Assembly: GCA_003864495.1 (NCBI GenBank)
Contig: ML133498.1
Location: 1,720,163-1,784,162, forward strand
Length of the DNA stretch: 64,000 bases
Direction of reading: 5' to 3'
From: Nemopilema nomurai
Taxonomy: Eukaryota; Cnidaria; Scyphozoa; Rhizostomeae; Rhizostomatidae
Part shown: piece after piece, positions 39,253 to 49,998 of the stretch
Position numbering within the stretch: the stretch's first letter is position 1
Layout of the letters: each line of letters begins with the position of its first letter
Notes under the pieces: model-generated
Told to the model about the DNA's origin: nothing
Seen by the model: the letters and a program-made list of their open reading frames with translations, nothing else
Databases searched by the model: none
Made by a program: the position numbers and the translations under genes

Positions 39253-40382
39253 GAGGCTTGGGGCCTACTCAATTACAATAAATGGTGTTTTTTATCCTTT
39301 ACCTTGTCAAAAGTTTCATGAGCATCTTCTCGGCCTCGTTTTTCATTTCATTTGCCATTTTTTAGCTCCTGGTTGCCCCTCAAGCGACAGGTTGTCGGAG
39401 ATTCCTCCTAAAAATACCTGTCATTGTCATTTATGAAACATGGCTAGCCTAATTTGTTGGTTTTGTCCGCTGGGCAACTAGTTCTGAGACAACCTCGACA
39501 TGAAATTGTTTTCGCAATGCATTGAAATTCGAAAGAAACGCACGAGGAAGTAGGGAGAATAGCCAAAAGAATGCATAAACACTTGAATATAAATATTGGT
39601 AGCAAATAATATGAACGTTATCAATAGGGATATTTGGGATAAAATGAATAAATCATGCCTTGTTTCAAAATACCAAAGCACCACAGCAACAGTTTTTGTG
39701 TTTCCTTTAGACATTATTCATGGGAAATTTTCTTTCAGCATTTGCTGTTTTTTTAAACAATGTTGTGCGGAGAAACTAATTTCACACTGCGTTCCATATA
39801 GTCTAATTCTTCATTTGAAAATGTCATACGAATGAGCTATGTTCGGGCCCATTAGTAGACGTAGGAGCTGTGCAGTCAGGTGCATTGCTAGGAGCACTAA
39901 GCGATAAACCGATTGCTTCTTGAGTGTTCTGCAATTATAATGCTTCTGGTTAATAAGTCAGGAAAAAATTTCCTTTGATTGCATCAGCGATCAAGTTTGA
40001 CTGTATTGACGTGCAGTTTGCTAAATTTGCAACACTTTCCAACAGCCTGCAACAGTTTTCCACTTACCCTGATTGTCATGTCGTCACTCGCTTTAACCTA
40101 TTATGCATTTTGACTGACTTACCTTCAATATAAAGCTGAATGTTTTACATTTACGGGATGCCTTGGACAGGTATGATTAAGGGACTCCCACGACTAATGT
40201 TCTAGAAAGCAATTTCTGCAGGCGACCGCGCATAGCGTATCATTTGTAAAATGTATTTGGATTACTGTTGTATCTAAAGTCATAATTGCCACGTTAGATC
40301 ACAGGGAGCGCAGAGTGGAAGAAAGTCAAGATCCGCCATTTTGCCACAAAATAGGCAGACGGAATTTCTAATATAAACAGTT

Positions 40383-43223
40383 ATGCCACTGAGACTAGAT
40401 GTTAAGAGACGATTGTCTGCAAGGTCAGACCGGGTGAAGTGTGTTGACCTCCATCCAACTGAGCCTTGGTTATTGGCAAGTTTGTATAATGGAAATGTTC
40501 ACGTTTGGAATCATGAATCCCAAACACTTATCAAGTCCTTTGAGGTTACTGACTTGCCAGTGCGAGCTGGCAAGTTTGTTCCAAGAAAAAATTGGGTTGT
40601 TACAGGATCGGATGATATGACGATCAAAATTTTCAATTACAACACCCTTGAAAAGGTTTATGGCTTTGAGGCACATTCAGACTACTTGAGATCATTGCAA
40701 GTTCATCCATCACAGTCATATCTTCTCAGTAGCAGTGATGACATGACAATTAAGCTTTGGGACTGGGACAAGAAATGGGCTTGTATTCAGGTCTTTGAAG
40801 GCCATACTCACTATGTCATGCAAATTGTGATAAACCCAAAGGACAACAACCAATTTGCTAGTGCTTCACTGGACCGAACAATCAAGGTTTGGCAACTTGG
40901 ATCTGCCTCACCAAACTTTACACTTGAAGGCCACGAAAAAGGAGTGAATTGTATTGACTACTTCCATGGTGGTGACAAGCCCCATCTTGTATCTGGTGCA
41001 GATGACAGAACTGTGAAAATTTGGGATTACCAGAACAAAACTTGTGTTCAAACATTGGAAGGACATGCTCAAAATGTTTCTTCTGTTTTGTTTCACCCTA
41101 CTCTACCTGTTATCATGTCTGGCTCAGAAGATGGCACTGTTCGTATCTGGCACGCTAACACATACCGTCTTGAGAGCACGCTAAACTACGGAATGGATCG
41201 TGTTTGGGCAATGTCAAGTATGAAGGGATCAAACAATGTTGCCATTGGCTACGACGAAGGAAGCATCATGGTCAAGCTTGGTCGTGAAGAGCCTGCAGTT
41301 TCCATGGACAGCGCTGGAAAGATCATTTTTGCCAAGCACAGTGAAATATTGCAAGCCAACCTCAAGAATTTGGGAGATGCTGAGGTCAGTGATGGTGAGA
41401 GGCTGCCTCTTGCAATCAAAGAAATGGGCTCCTGTGAAATCTACCCACAAAATTTGGCACACAATCCTAATGGTCGATTTGTTGTTGTATGTGGTGATGG
41501 AGAATACATCATTTACACTGCAATGGCACTGAGAAATAAGAGTTTTGGCGCTGCGCAGGAGTTCGTATGGTCTGCCGACTCATCAGAATATGCAGCACGG
41601 GACGGTAGCAAAGTTAAGCTTTTCAAAAATTTCAAGGAGAGAAAGTCTTTCAAACCTGATTTTGGAGCTGAAAGCATCTACGGAGGAGCACTGCTGGGTG
41701 TAAGGTCGCCTACTGGACTCTCATTCCATGATTGGGAATCCACAGAGCTGGTTAGAAGGATTGAGATCCAACCAAAGAACGTCTTCTGGTCAGACAGTGG
41801 TGAGCTTTGCTGTGTATCGACAGAAGATTCATACTTTATTCTGAAGTACAGCCAGGAGGCAGTCACAAGAGCAATGGAAAATAAGGATGAGCTGATGACA
41901 GAAGATGGAGTAGAGGACGCCTTCGAGCCTCTCTCTCAAATCGAAGAAGTTGTCAAGACCGGTGTCTGGGTAGGAGACTGTTTCATTTACACCAACTCAG
42001 TTAATCGACTGAACTACTTCGTCGGTGGAGAAATTGTCACCATCTCTCACTTGGACCGGGACATGTATCTGCTTGGGTACATCCCGAAAGACAATCGCCT
42101 GTATTTGGCCGACAAGGAGTTGAATGTTGTCAGTTACTCACTGCTGCTTTCAGTCCTTGAGTATCAAACTGCTGTAATGAGAAAGGATTTCGACACTGCA
42201 AAGGATGTTCTTCCGACGATCCCCAAGGAACAGCGGAACCGTGTTGCACATTTCCTTGAGAAACAGGGTTTCAAACAGCAAGCATTGCTTGTTTCTTGTG
42301 ATCCAGAGCACAGATTCGAGCTATCATTGCAAATTGGTGATTTGAAAATTGCCTATGAGATTGCCATGGAGTCTGATTCGGAGCATAAGTGGAAGCAATT
42401 GGCGGAGCTGGCAATCCAACAGTGCGAGTTCCCGTTGGCTCAGGAATGCCTCTTCAAGGCGCAGGACTACGCAGGCCTTTTGTTGCTGGCTAGCTGCTCT
42501 TGTGATGCCGAAATGATGTCGAAGCTGGCAACAGAGGCTGAAAAGTGCGGGAAATACAATGTAGCCTATTTGGCTTACTTCTCGCTGGGAAGATTGGAAG
42601 ACTGTTTGGAGCTGCTGTGCAAGTCAAACCGCCTGCCCGAAGCAGCCTTTCTTGCGCGTACATACCTTCCGAGCCAGGTCTCAAGAGTTGTGCAGATGTG
42701 GAAAGAAGACTTGGCGCAAACGAATAAAAAGGCGGCCGACTCACTGGCAGATCCGACCCAGTACGAGAACCTATTCCCTGACCTTCAGCAAGCTATCAAA
42801 GCAGAACAATTTTTGAAGAGTGAAAGAATGAATCTCCCTCCTGCGCCAGAATATAGAAATCTCCCGAATAACTTGGACAGAAATATCTTTGAAGAAGTTA
42901 GTCAAGCAGAAGAGAGTGGAGTAGACATTGATCAAATTGCGGAGGCAGCAGAGAATCTAAGACTAGGGGACCAGGCAGCTGAGGAACAAGAGCCTTCGAT
43001 TCCGAGTCTACAGCGGCCAGAGGAAACTGCACCAGACATTTTGGATTCTGGAACACAGGAAAAGCAACACATTGAAAGCGCAAACGAGAAAGAGAAAGAT
43101 GCTACAGATGAAAACCGATCAGAAAGCCCGGACCTTGATATCGACAGTGACCTGGATAATTTCGAAGATGTTGATGATGGAGACGTTGACCTTGACATTG
43201 ATGACATGGACGATGGGATTTAA
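40383..43223 (+). CDS. COPB2: Coatomer subunit beta' (COPB2), intronless
   Basis: This is a single uninterrupted frame of 946 residues. The N-terminus (MPLRLDVKRRLSARSDRVK) and the WD40 blocks that follow (for example SSDDMTIKLWDWDKKW and NPKDNNQFASASLDRTIKVW) are nearly identical to animal beta'-COP. The protein has two WD40 beta-propellers (about 1-300 and 300-600), an alpha-solenoid (about 600-810, with LEYQTAVMRKDF and IPKEQR), and an acidic tail of alternating D/L repeats. It pairs with alpha-COP in the COPI coat that carries Golgi-to-ER cargo; the first propeller binds dilysine signals. Length agrees with the family (about 906 in human). No break or damaging change is seen. The absence of any intron is odd for a gene that is multi-exonic in vertebrates. 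The ATG has a good start context and 5' UTR lies upstream. Confidence 0.98.
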   Translation: MPLRLDVKRRLSARSDRVKCVDLHPTEPWLLASLYNGNVHVWNHESQTLIKSFEVTDLPVRAGKFVPRKNWVVTGSDDMTIKIFNYNTLEKVYGFEAHSDYLRSLQVHPSQSYLLSSSDDMTIKLWDWDKKWACIQVFEGHTHYVMQIVINPKDNNQFASASLDRTIKVWQLGSASPNFTLEGHEKGVNCIDYFHGGDKPHLVSGADDRTVKIWDYQNKTCVQTLEGHAQNVSSVLFHPTLPVIMSGSEDGTVRIWHANTYRLESTLNYGMDRVWAMSSMKGSNNVAIGYDEGSIMVKLGREEPAVSMDSAGKIIFAKHSEILQANLKNLGDAEVSDGERLPLAIKEMGSCEIYPQNLAHNPNGRFVVVCGDGEYIIYTAMALRNKSFGAAQEFVWSADSSEYAARDGSKVKLFKNFKERKSFKPDFGAESIYGGALLGVRSPTGLSFHDWESTELVRRIEIQPKNVFWSDSGELCCVSTEDSYFILKYSQEAVTRAMENKDELMTEDGVEDAFEPLSQIEEVVKTGVWVGDCFIYTNSVNRLNYFVGGEIVTISHLDRDMYLLGYIPKDNRLYLADKELNVVSYSLLLSVLEYQTAVMRKDFDTAKDVLPTIPKEQRNRVAHFLEKQGFKQQALLVSCDPEHRFELSLQIGDLKIAYEIAMESDSEHKWKQLAELAIQQCEFPLAQECLFKAQDYAGLLLLASCSCDAEMMSKLATEAEKCGKYNVAYLAYFSLGRLEDCLELLCKSNRLPEAAFLARTYLPSQVSRVVQMWKEDLAQTNKKAADSLADPTQYENLFPDLQQAIKAEQFLKSERMNLPPAPEYRNLPNNLDRNIFEEVSQAEESGVDIDQIAEAAENLRLGDQAAEEQEPSIPSLQRPEETAPDILDSGTQEKQHIESANEKEKDATDENRSESPDLDIDSDLDNFEDVDDGDVDLDIDDMDDGI

Positions 43224-43422
43224 TGGACAAACGATGAAAGGGCGCTTCAATCAACATTCTCAGAGTATAAACTAGATAAAATTCCTATCAGTCAATTAGA
43301 ATTACTGTTTTTTTTGCATTTGTGCTAATTTTGATTTTCAAACATTTTCCATCGTAATATTTTCATCTTCGTTGAAAATGCATGTTTGTCAAAAAGCAAG
43401 ACTATAGCTTTACCAACATGAT
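43224..43422 (+). other. COPB2 3' flank up to the truncated LTR
   Basis: About 200 bp of AT-rich sequence with no AATAAA and no poly(A) tract. It ends abruptly at 43422, where the retrotransposon's 5' LTR begins part-way through. If COPB2 is transcribed, its poly(A) signal may lie inside the element or be non-canonical. Confidence 0.5.
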
Positions 43423-43624
43423 TGGTTGGTTAGTAGAGAGTGTTAATGTGTTTTTAGAGGACAGTATTTGTTAATCCCTTGCGTAATGGACAATCAAACT
43501 AGTGACAATATTTTAAAGTTGTTTACGTCGTTAATAGTATAAATTAGGTTCGTATTCGTAGTTAGTTAGTTAGTTTTTAGCCTTCGGGCTTAAGGATCAA
43601 AAGTCGCGGACGGTCTTACAAACA
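43423..43624 (+). repeat. 5' LTR (truncated)
   Basis: Matches the last ~202 bp of the 3' LTR with a single difference (A/T at about 43618). It starts at TGGTTGGTTAG, which is internal to the full LTR. Sequence after it (TTTGGTAGCAGAGG) is a plausible primer-binding region; I do not assign a tRNA. Confidence 0.92.
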
Positions 43625-43690
43625 TTTGGTAGCAGAGGGTAGTTTTGCCGTGGACAAACTTGGACAGAGGAAGGCCAATTGACGAGAAGC

Positions 43691-46600
43691 ATGACTTCAA
43701 ACGCAGGTGAAGAAGGAAGGACAGAAGATGGAATCGGAAGAGGGGAAGACGTGGAAGATTTGGAAGAAAAATTGGAAAGCTTGAAGCAAGAAAAAGCAAA
43801 AGCAAAGTCGGCGTTCACACGTGCAAGAAAGCAGTTGTTGGAACTGGTGGAAGAAATGGATCTACCAAACAGACATCAGGTTCGAGATGGGCAAACGAAA
43901 TTGGACAGCACACAAGAAAGGGCACTGAAGATCATGATCGCACTGTCAGAGCACTATCAATGGCAGAAGAACGGAACAGCAAGACAAAAAGTTACTCAGG
44001 AAATGGAGCAATTGGTGCAAGAATTCGAAGAGACCCACAACAGAGTACAGGAGTATCTGGATGAACGAAGAGATTCAGAATCAAGTAAGACAGCGGGATC
44101 TTACAACCCACGAGAGGATCGAAAGGTAAGCCTGGGAGCACCTAGATTTAATCAAGAGACTTATTTGCCATTTCAGGAAGCGAAATTTGATTCTTCTCAA
44201 TTTCACAACAATTCTGAGCGACAAGAGCTTCAGCACAAGTCAACCAATGTCGGTGTTGGCGCGAAAAGAAGTCAGTTTCCAATGACCCCGGAGGAACATT
44301 CACAGCAACTGCAACAGTCAGTCAGATTTGGTGGTGATCACAGACGATCTGAGCGATATTCACACGAAGAGTCACTTGGTCAGGACATGTGGCGACAGCT
44401 GCAGCGTGTTGCGATTCCCGTTTTCTCTGGTGACAAGCGAAAGTATGAGAACTGGAAAGCTGCATTTCTGGCTTGCATTGACAGAGCTCCTGCGACTCCT
44501 GAATACAAGCTGCTGCAGTTGAGGCAATATCTATCTGGCGTTGCACTGGAAGCGATCGAGAATCTTGGCTTTTCTGGAGCTGCATATGAAGCTGCAAAGG
44601 ACAGGTTAGAGCGAAAATTTGGTGGCAAGAGGAGGGAAATCGCAATTCACTTGGAGGACATGGATAATTTCAAACCAGTGAGAGATGGATGTTCAAAAGA
44701 CATAGAGAAGTTTGCAGATCTACTTGATGTTCTGGTGGTGAATCTACTGGAGAGTGGACGTCACGATGAATTGGGAAATGGATCTCTCTACATCAAGCTA
44801 CTGAAGAAACTTCCAGAAACACTGCTGACGCAGTACAATCGATGGATCTTTGAGAATCGAAGAAGAGAATGCGTTGAAACACTGAAGATGTGGGTGATTC
44901 AAGAGTCTGAATTCTACACAGTTGCAAGAGAGACAGTGCATGGTGTATCAAGCGAAAGAAGAAACAGTAGATCAAGAAACTTAGCAGGAGAGAAGAAAAC
45001 CACATTCTTTGGTGCTACTGAAGAATTAACACAAGTGAATCGTTTTCAAGTTGGTAGATCAGGTGTCACTGGTGGGAAATACGGTAAGCAGCGACTGTGC
45101 AAAGTGTGCAATGGTAGACATGGTGTATGGGCATGTGATGCTTTTCGAAACATGGACATTCGACAGCGATGGAATGTGGCAAAGCATTTCAAATTGTGTT
45201 TTCGGTGCCTTGGTGATGACCACAGTGGTAGTAAATGTACTCGAAGTAGAGTGTGTGGTATTCGTGGATGTCAGGAAACACACAACAAGTTGCTGCATAG
45301 CATGGGTAACAGGATCACTGGAAAGCAAAACAGCAATGAAACAAGGACACCAGAAGCCTTCAATCAGCAATCAGTCAGCAGTAGCAGTCAGCAACAGTTG
45401 TCATCGTCAGTCACGGAGGGGGAGCGTTTGCAGAGGAATTTTGCAACACAAACAACGATGGTGTGCTCAAAATCAGATGTCAAAGGAGCAACAGCATTGA
45501 GAACCATTCCGGTTGTTTTGAAAAATGGCTGTCGAAGATTGAAATTGAACGCACTTCTTGATGATGCCAGCACTCAAACGTATGTGAATGAAGATGTTGC
45601 AGCAGAACTGGGTCTCAATGGTACCTTTGAAACAATAAAGGTCAATGTTTTGAATGGAGATTGCAAGTCTTTTCAAACCATGCCTGTCGAGTTTGGACTT
45701 GAAAGTGTAAGTGGTGATGTTGACATCAGAGTAAAAGCACTTACTGCAAAGAGAGTAACTGGAAACATGAAGGTCATCCAATGGTCACATCTAGCAGACA
45801 AATGGCCTCATTTGAAGCACATTGATTTTCCAGACACCGGTTTGAGACCTATCGTGGATTTGCTGATTGGTATTGACTACCTTGACATGCACTATTCTTA
45901 CGAAGAAGTCAGGGGACAAGAAGGAGAGCCCATTGCCAGACGAACGCCATTGGGGTGGACATGCGTAGGATGTCCAGAAGGCAAGAAGATCCCTGATACC
46001 CATTTCAGCAAGACGACTTTGTTTACTACAAGCAGATCTGATGTCGATGAAATCAACTCAACAATGAAGAAGTTTTGGGATATCGACTCAGCTGGAACGT
46101 TCACCCAGACAACAGTGGTGAGTCCTGATGAGAAGGCTGCATTGGAAAAAGCTGAGAATTCTTTCAGGTTCATTGATGGTCGATATGAAGTTGGAGTACC
46201 ATGGAAAGAAGATAGTTATAGAATGGTGAACAATCACAAAATGGCAATGAAAAGATTCAGAACCGAGAAACGTTTGCTCAAGAACCCAGATGTGATGAAG
46301 GCATACGATGAAGTCATTGATCAATATTTGGACAAAGGATACATACGAAAGGTTCCAGTCTCTGAGAAGCAACCTGACAGCAAGTGGTATCTTCCTCATT
46401 TTGCTATATTGAAACCCAACAAAGCGACCACCAAGATCAGAATCGTCTTTGATGCTTCAGCAAAGTATGAAGGGACATCCTTGAATGACATGATACATTC
46501 AGGCCCGAAGCTGCAACGAGAATTGTTTGATGTTTTGCTACGCTTTAGATGTCATCCCGTCGCTGTTGTCTGTGACATTGCTGAGATGTATTTGAGGATT

Positions 46601-46806
46601 CAGATTCCAGAAGCTGACCGTGTGTATCATCGATTTCTTTGGAGAAGATGTGACCAGGACAGAGATCCAGAGGAGTATGAATTCAGCCGAGTGGTGTTTG
46701 GTATAACAAGTTCACCGTTTCAAGCACAGTTTGTGATTCAAAAGCATGCTCAGTTGTACAGATCAGAATATCCGATGGCTTCAGAAACTGCACTCAAGTC
46801 AACCTG
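43691..46806 (+). pseudogene. BEL/Pao gag-pol, first part: gag, zinc knuckles, protease, start of RT
   Basis: From ATG 43691. N-terminal charged coiled coil, then the DUF1759-type gag core (IPVFSGDKRKYENWKAAF), then Cys/His knuckles (CKVCNGRHGVWAC; CFRCLGDDHSGSKC). The DUF1758 protease site follows (LLDDASTQTYV; the usual motif has D-S/A-G or D-x-A-S). The RT fingers and palm come next (KIRIVFDASAKYEG; VVCDIAEMYLRI with the first catalytic Asp). The BEL pattern FGITSSPFQAQF follows. Immediately afterwards, at about 46803-46806, the reading frame shifts inside the YxDD active-site region, consistent with a 4-base loss. The frame then runs on in the wrong register to a stop at 46939. The copy is therefore not autonomous. 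Confidence 0.93.
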
Positions 46807-49395
46807 GATGACAGCATTGATTCAGTACAAGATGACGAAAAGGGAATCCAACTGTATCATCAGCTTGCAGCTCTATGGAACAAGGCAGGCATGCATGCAA
46901 GAAAGTGGCTCTCTAATTCTCCAGAAGTTCTCTCTGTAATCCCAGTAGAAGACAGAGCATCTGAAATTGATTTGGACAATGGAGAGCTTCCAACTGTAAA
47001 GACCCTTGGAATACTTTGGCGAGCAAAGGAGGATATTTTCAGTTTTCACTCAAGCCCACCTGAAGAAAATCAAATCATCACAAAGAGATCGTTTCTGAGA
47101 ACCATTGCATCATTGTTTGACCCTCTTGGTTTCTTGGCACCATTCATCGTTAGAGCAAAAGTGGTAATGCAGGAAATCTGGCGACAAGGCTTCGATTGGG
47201 ATGATGAGCTCGATGGCGAAGTCAAGTCAAAGATTCAGAGTTGGTACAGTGAACTTCACGAGTTGTCAAATCTTTCAGTGCCAAGATGTCTTCACACTGG
47301 CAAGCATAAAGATGTTCAATCAATGCAATTACACGTTTTCAGTGATGCATCAGAAGAAGCTTATGGAGCTGTTATTTATGCAAGGTATGTCTACGTTGAT
47401 CATGCAGCTACTACTAATATTGTCGCAGCAAAGTCACGTGTTGCACCACTGGCAGCTATGAGCATTCCAAGGATGGAACTAATGGGAGCAGTCACAGGAC
47501 TTCGATTGGCGGTATCGGTAGCGAATGCAATGCAAGTGTCAGTGAAGCAAGTCAAATTCTGGTGTGACAGCATGAACACACTTTGGTGGATCAGAGGACA
47601 TAGCAGATGTTTCAAGCCATTTGTTGCAAATCGTGTTGGTGAGATTCAAAACATGACAAACCCTGAGCAATGGAGATATGTTCCCACGAAGGATAATCCT
47701 GCTGATCACTTGACAAGAGAGATGGTAGCATCTGCGTTGGCAAACAGTGAGCAATGGTGGAAAGGACCAGAATTCTTGGAAATGGCTGAGGATGAATGGC
47801 CTAATAATCAATTTGAGATGTCAATGGAAGCAGTATCGGAGCAGAAGAAGTCTGGTCGTTCAAAGATGAAGTCCGTAACAGAAAATCATGAAGAGAAACA
47901 ATCATTGTTTGCTGATGCAGTTAGCAAAAAGAAATCTACGACTGGTGAACAAGTGGAACCAAGTAAACTGATGAAAGCGGGTAAGGAGAATTCTTGGTAT
48001 TTGGATCCTTCTCATTTTTCAAGCTGGCTTCGACTTACAAGACTTGTAGCATGGGTTTGCCGTTTCTTGGACAACTGTCGAACAGCAAAAAAAGAAAGAA
48101 TTAATGGAGAATTGACATATGAAGAGATCAAAGATGCAGAAATTCATATCATTCGAGACGTGCAGCAAAATGCATTTGCAACCGAATACCAGCAACTGTT
48201 GAAAGGAAAGCAAATGAAGAGTGACAGCAAATTGATTGTGTTACAGCCACGAATCGATGAAGATGGACTTCTACGGTGTAATGGAAGATTGAGGTATGCT
48301 GACTTCCTGCCATACGATGCAAAATATCCTATTATTCTACCAAGGAAGAACTGGGTTACAAAGCTGATCGTGAAATTCTATCATGAAAAGGATCATCATG
48401 CAGGTGGCACAAATCAGACATTGGCTGCTATTTCGAGTCGTTTTTGGATAATTTCAGCAAGAGAAGAGATAAGAGAATGGGAAAACGAATGCAACTGGTG
48501 CAAAAGACGAAAGGCGAGGGCATGCAGTCAGATCATGGCACCCCTACCAAGCATTAGATTGGCAATGTCATTGCGAGCCTTTGAAAGAGTAGCTGTAGAT
48601 TATGGAGGACCATTCATCACCATGCAAGGGAGAGGTAAGCGAAGAGAAAAACGATATCTTTGTCTTTTCACATGCCTAGCTACCAGAGCAGTACACTTGG
48701 AAATGGCATTTGCCCTGGATACTGATTCATTCTTGAATGCCTTTTATCGAATGGTGAGTCGTCGTGGGAAGCCTGAAGAAGTTGTTTCTGACAATGGTGG
48801 CAATTTCGTAGCAGCTGACAAGGAGCTACAGGAGCTCGTTAAAAGATTGGACCAGAATCGAATCATCCAGAGTGCTGCAAATCGTGGTATCAAATGGCAT
48901 TTCAATCCTCCTTTGTCACCACATTTTGGAGGAGCTCATGAAATTATGATCAAGGCAGCAAAACGTGCGTTGAAAGGAATCCTGACAGATGCAAATGTGT
49001 CCGATGAAGAGTTGATGACTGCCATCACAGGAGCAGAATCGTTGCTGAATTCAAGACCGCTGACATACCAGACAGCAAATGTGGATGATGATGTACCTTT
49101 GACCCCGAATCACTTTCTCCATGGCCAAATGGGAGGCAGATTTGCACCAGAAACGGTAGACCAGACAACGTTCAGTCCAAGGAAACGATGGCGACGTGTT
49201 CAAGAACTGGTGAAGCACTTCTGGCAACGTTGGTTGAAAGAATGGCTACCAGGACTAAATCCAACGACAAAATGGCACAAAGAGAAGAAAAATTTGAAGA
49301 TATCACAAGATGAAGGATTTTCAGTTGACATGCATAGCTGTCAAGGAGGGGGAGAATGTTCAGAAGACAGACGTGTGATACTTTCATTCTTGTAA
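46807..49395 (+). pseudogene. BEL/Pao pol, second part: RT end, RNase H, integrase
   Basis: The second frame holds the RT thumb (HARKWLSNSPEVL) and the Peptidase_A17-type region (LGILWRAKEDIFSF). The RNase H follows (HVFSDASEEAYGAVIY; IPRMELMGAVTGLRLAV; WCDSMNTLWWI). Next come the integrase H2C2 zinc domain (HEKDHHAGG; CNWCKRRKA) and the DDE core (VDYGGPF; VSDNGGNF; HFGGAHEIMIKAAKRAL), all three acidic residues present. The C-terminal DUF5641-like region is cut short: after WLKEWLPGL and a short basic segment the frame passes into sequence ending GGGECSEDRR at the purine tract. The usual chromodomain-like end is missing, suggesting an internal deletion. Confidence 0.92.
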
Positions 49396-49676
49396 TTGTT
49401 GATTGGAACAATAACTTTTACGCGTCTGGACACAATAGTTGTTTGAGCAAGTTGTTTTGCGTTAAATTGGACAATGGTTGGTTAGTAGAGAGTGTTAATG
49501 TGTTTTTAGAGGACAGTATTTGTTAATCCCTTGCGTAATGGACAATCAAACTAGTGACAATATTTTAAAGTTGTTTACGTCGTTAATAGTATAAATTAGG
49601 TTCGTATTCGTAGTTAGTTAGTTAGTTTTTAGCCTTCGGGCTTAAGGATCAAAAGTCGCGGACGGTCTTTCAAACA
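49357..49676 (+). repeat. 3' LTR (full length, ~320 bp)
   Basis: Starts with TGTTCAGAAGACAG right after the polypurine tract and ends in CA (49672 or 49676, because flanking bases repeat). It includes the tetranucleotide run GTTAGTTAGTTAG and a TATAAATTA box-like sequence at about 49590, so it could supply a promoter. It lies about 320 bp upstream of the SLC36-like start codon, in the same direction. Confidence 0.88.
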
Positions 49677-49998
49677 TTTGATCTTCGACAGCCATTTTTC
49701 AAAACAACCGGAAAACAGCAGAGTTATTTGTTTGAAGCGTTGCCCCTGCCGAATTTCCTTGAAATGCGTTAAAGAACTGGCAACCAGAGCAGCAGGTTGT
49801 GTGGTAAGAGTGCAGGCGAACTAATACTGAATGTTCTCAGGCCAAGCTAAATAGCACCACCAGCAGTAAGGTGATCGGCTGACCCATCACACTTTGAAAA
49901 AATGGCGGCCAGCCTGCTTTTGTAGCAAAATGCTAGTGTTTTTTATCATTTAGTTTTTTAATCATTGAGCAAAACAAAATAGAAAGTATTTTAACAGC
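49677..49998 (+). promoter_or_regulatory. Region between 3' LTR and the SLC36-like gene
   Basis: About 320 bp that must hold the 5' UTR and possibly the promoter of the transporter gene. Nothing specific is recognisable. The close LTR upstream in the same orientation could influence transcription, which is inference. Confidence 0.35.

Larger units (their letters stand above)
36329..40382. other. Intergenic region between divergent kinesin and COPB2 genes
   Basis: It should contain both promoters. It also holds a mariner-type MITE (37241-37524), dispersed repeat copy B (38250-38425), a Penelope fragment (38423-39130) and a 34-bp tandem repeat (39147-39252). A short ATG-plus-donor segment on the minus strand at 39303-39356 (MANEMKNEAEKMLMKLL) could be an orphan first exon, but no partner exon was found. 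Otherwise I see nothing. Confidence 0.45.
43423..49676 (+). mobile_element. BEL/Pao LTR retrotransposon, 5' LTR truncated
   Basis: Internal region with one gag-pol in BEL order (gag DUF1759, zinc knuckles, aspartic protease, RT, RNase H, integrase), bounded by direct repeats. The 5' copy (43423-43624) matches 49475-49676 with one mismatch. The 3' LTR, however, extends further upstream to TG at 49357, directly after a purine tract (AAGGAGGGGGAGAA). The 5' LTR therefore lacks its first ~118 bp. No target-site duplication is seen. The near-identity of the LTRs implies a recent insertion. Gag-pol is broken near 46803, and its C-terminus looks shortened. Confidence 0.95.

Noticed and set aside
39303..39362. 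Minus-strand mini-exon MANEMKNEAEKMLMKLL with donor GTAAAG
   Set aside because: The start and donor are good, but I found no in-phase partner exon and the piece lies beside transposon debris. Not called.
46807..46939. Programmed ribosomal frameshift between the two pol frames
   Set aside because: BEL elements normally encode gag-pol in one frame, and the shift falls inside the catalytic RT motif with bases missing. A mutation or assembly error explains it better.
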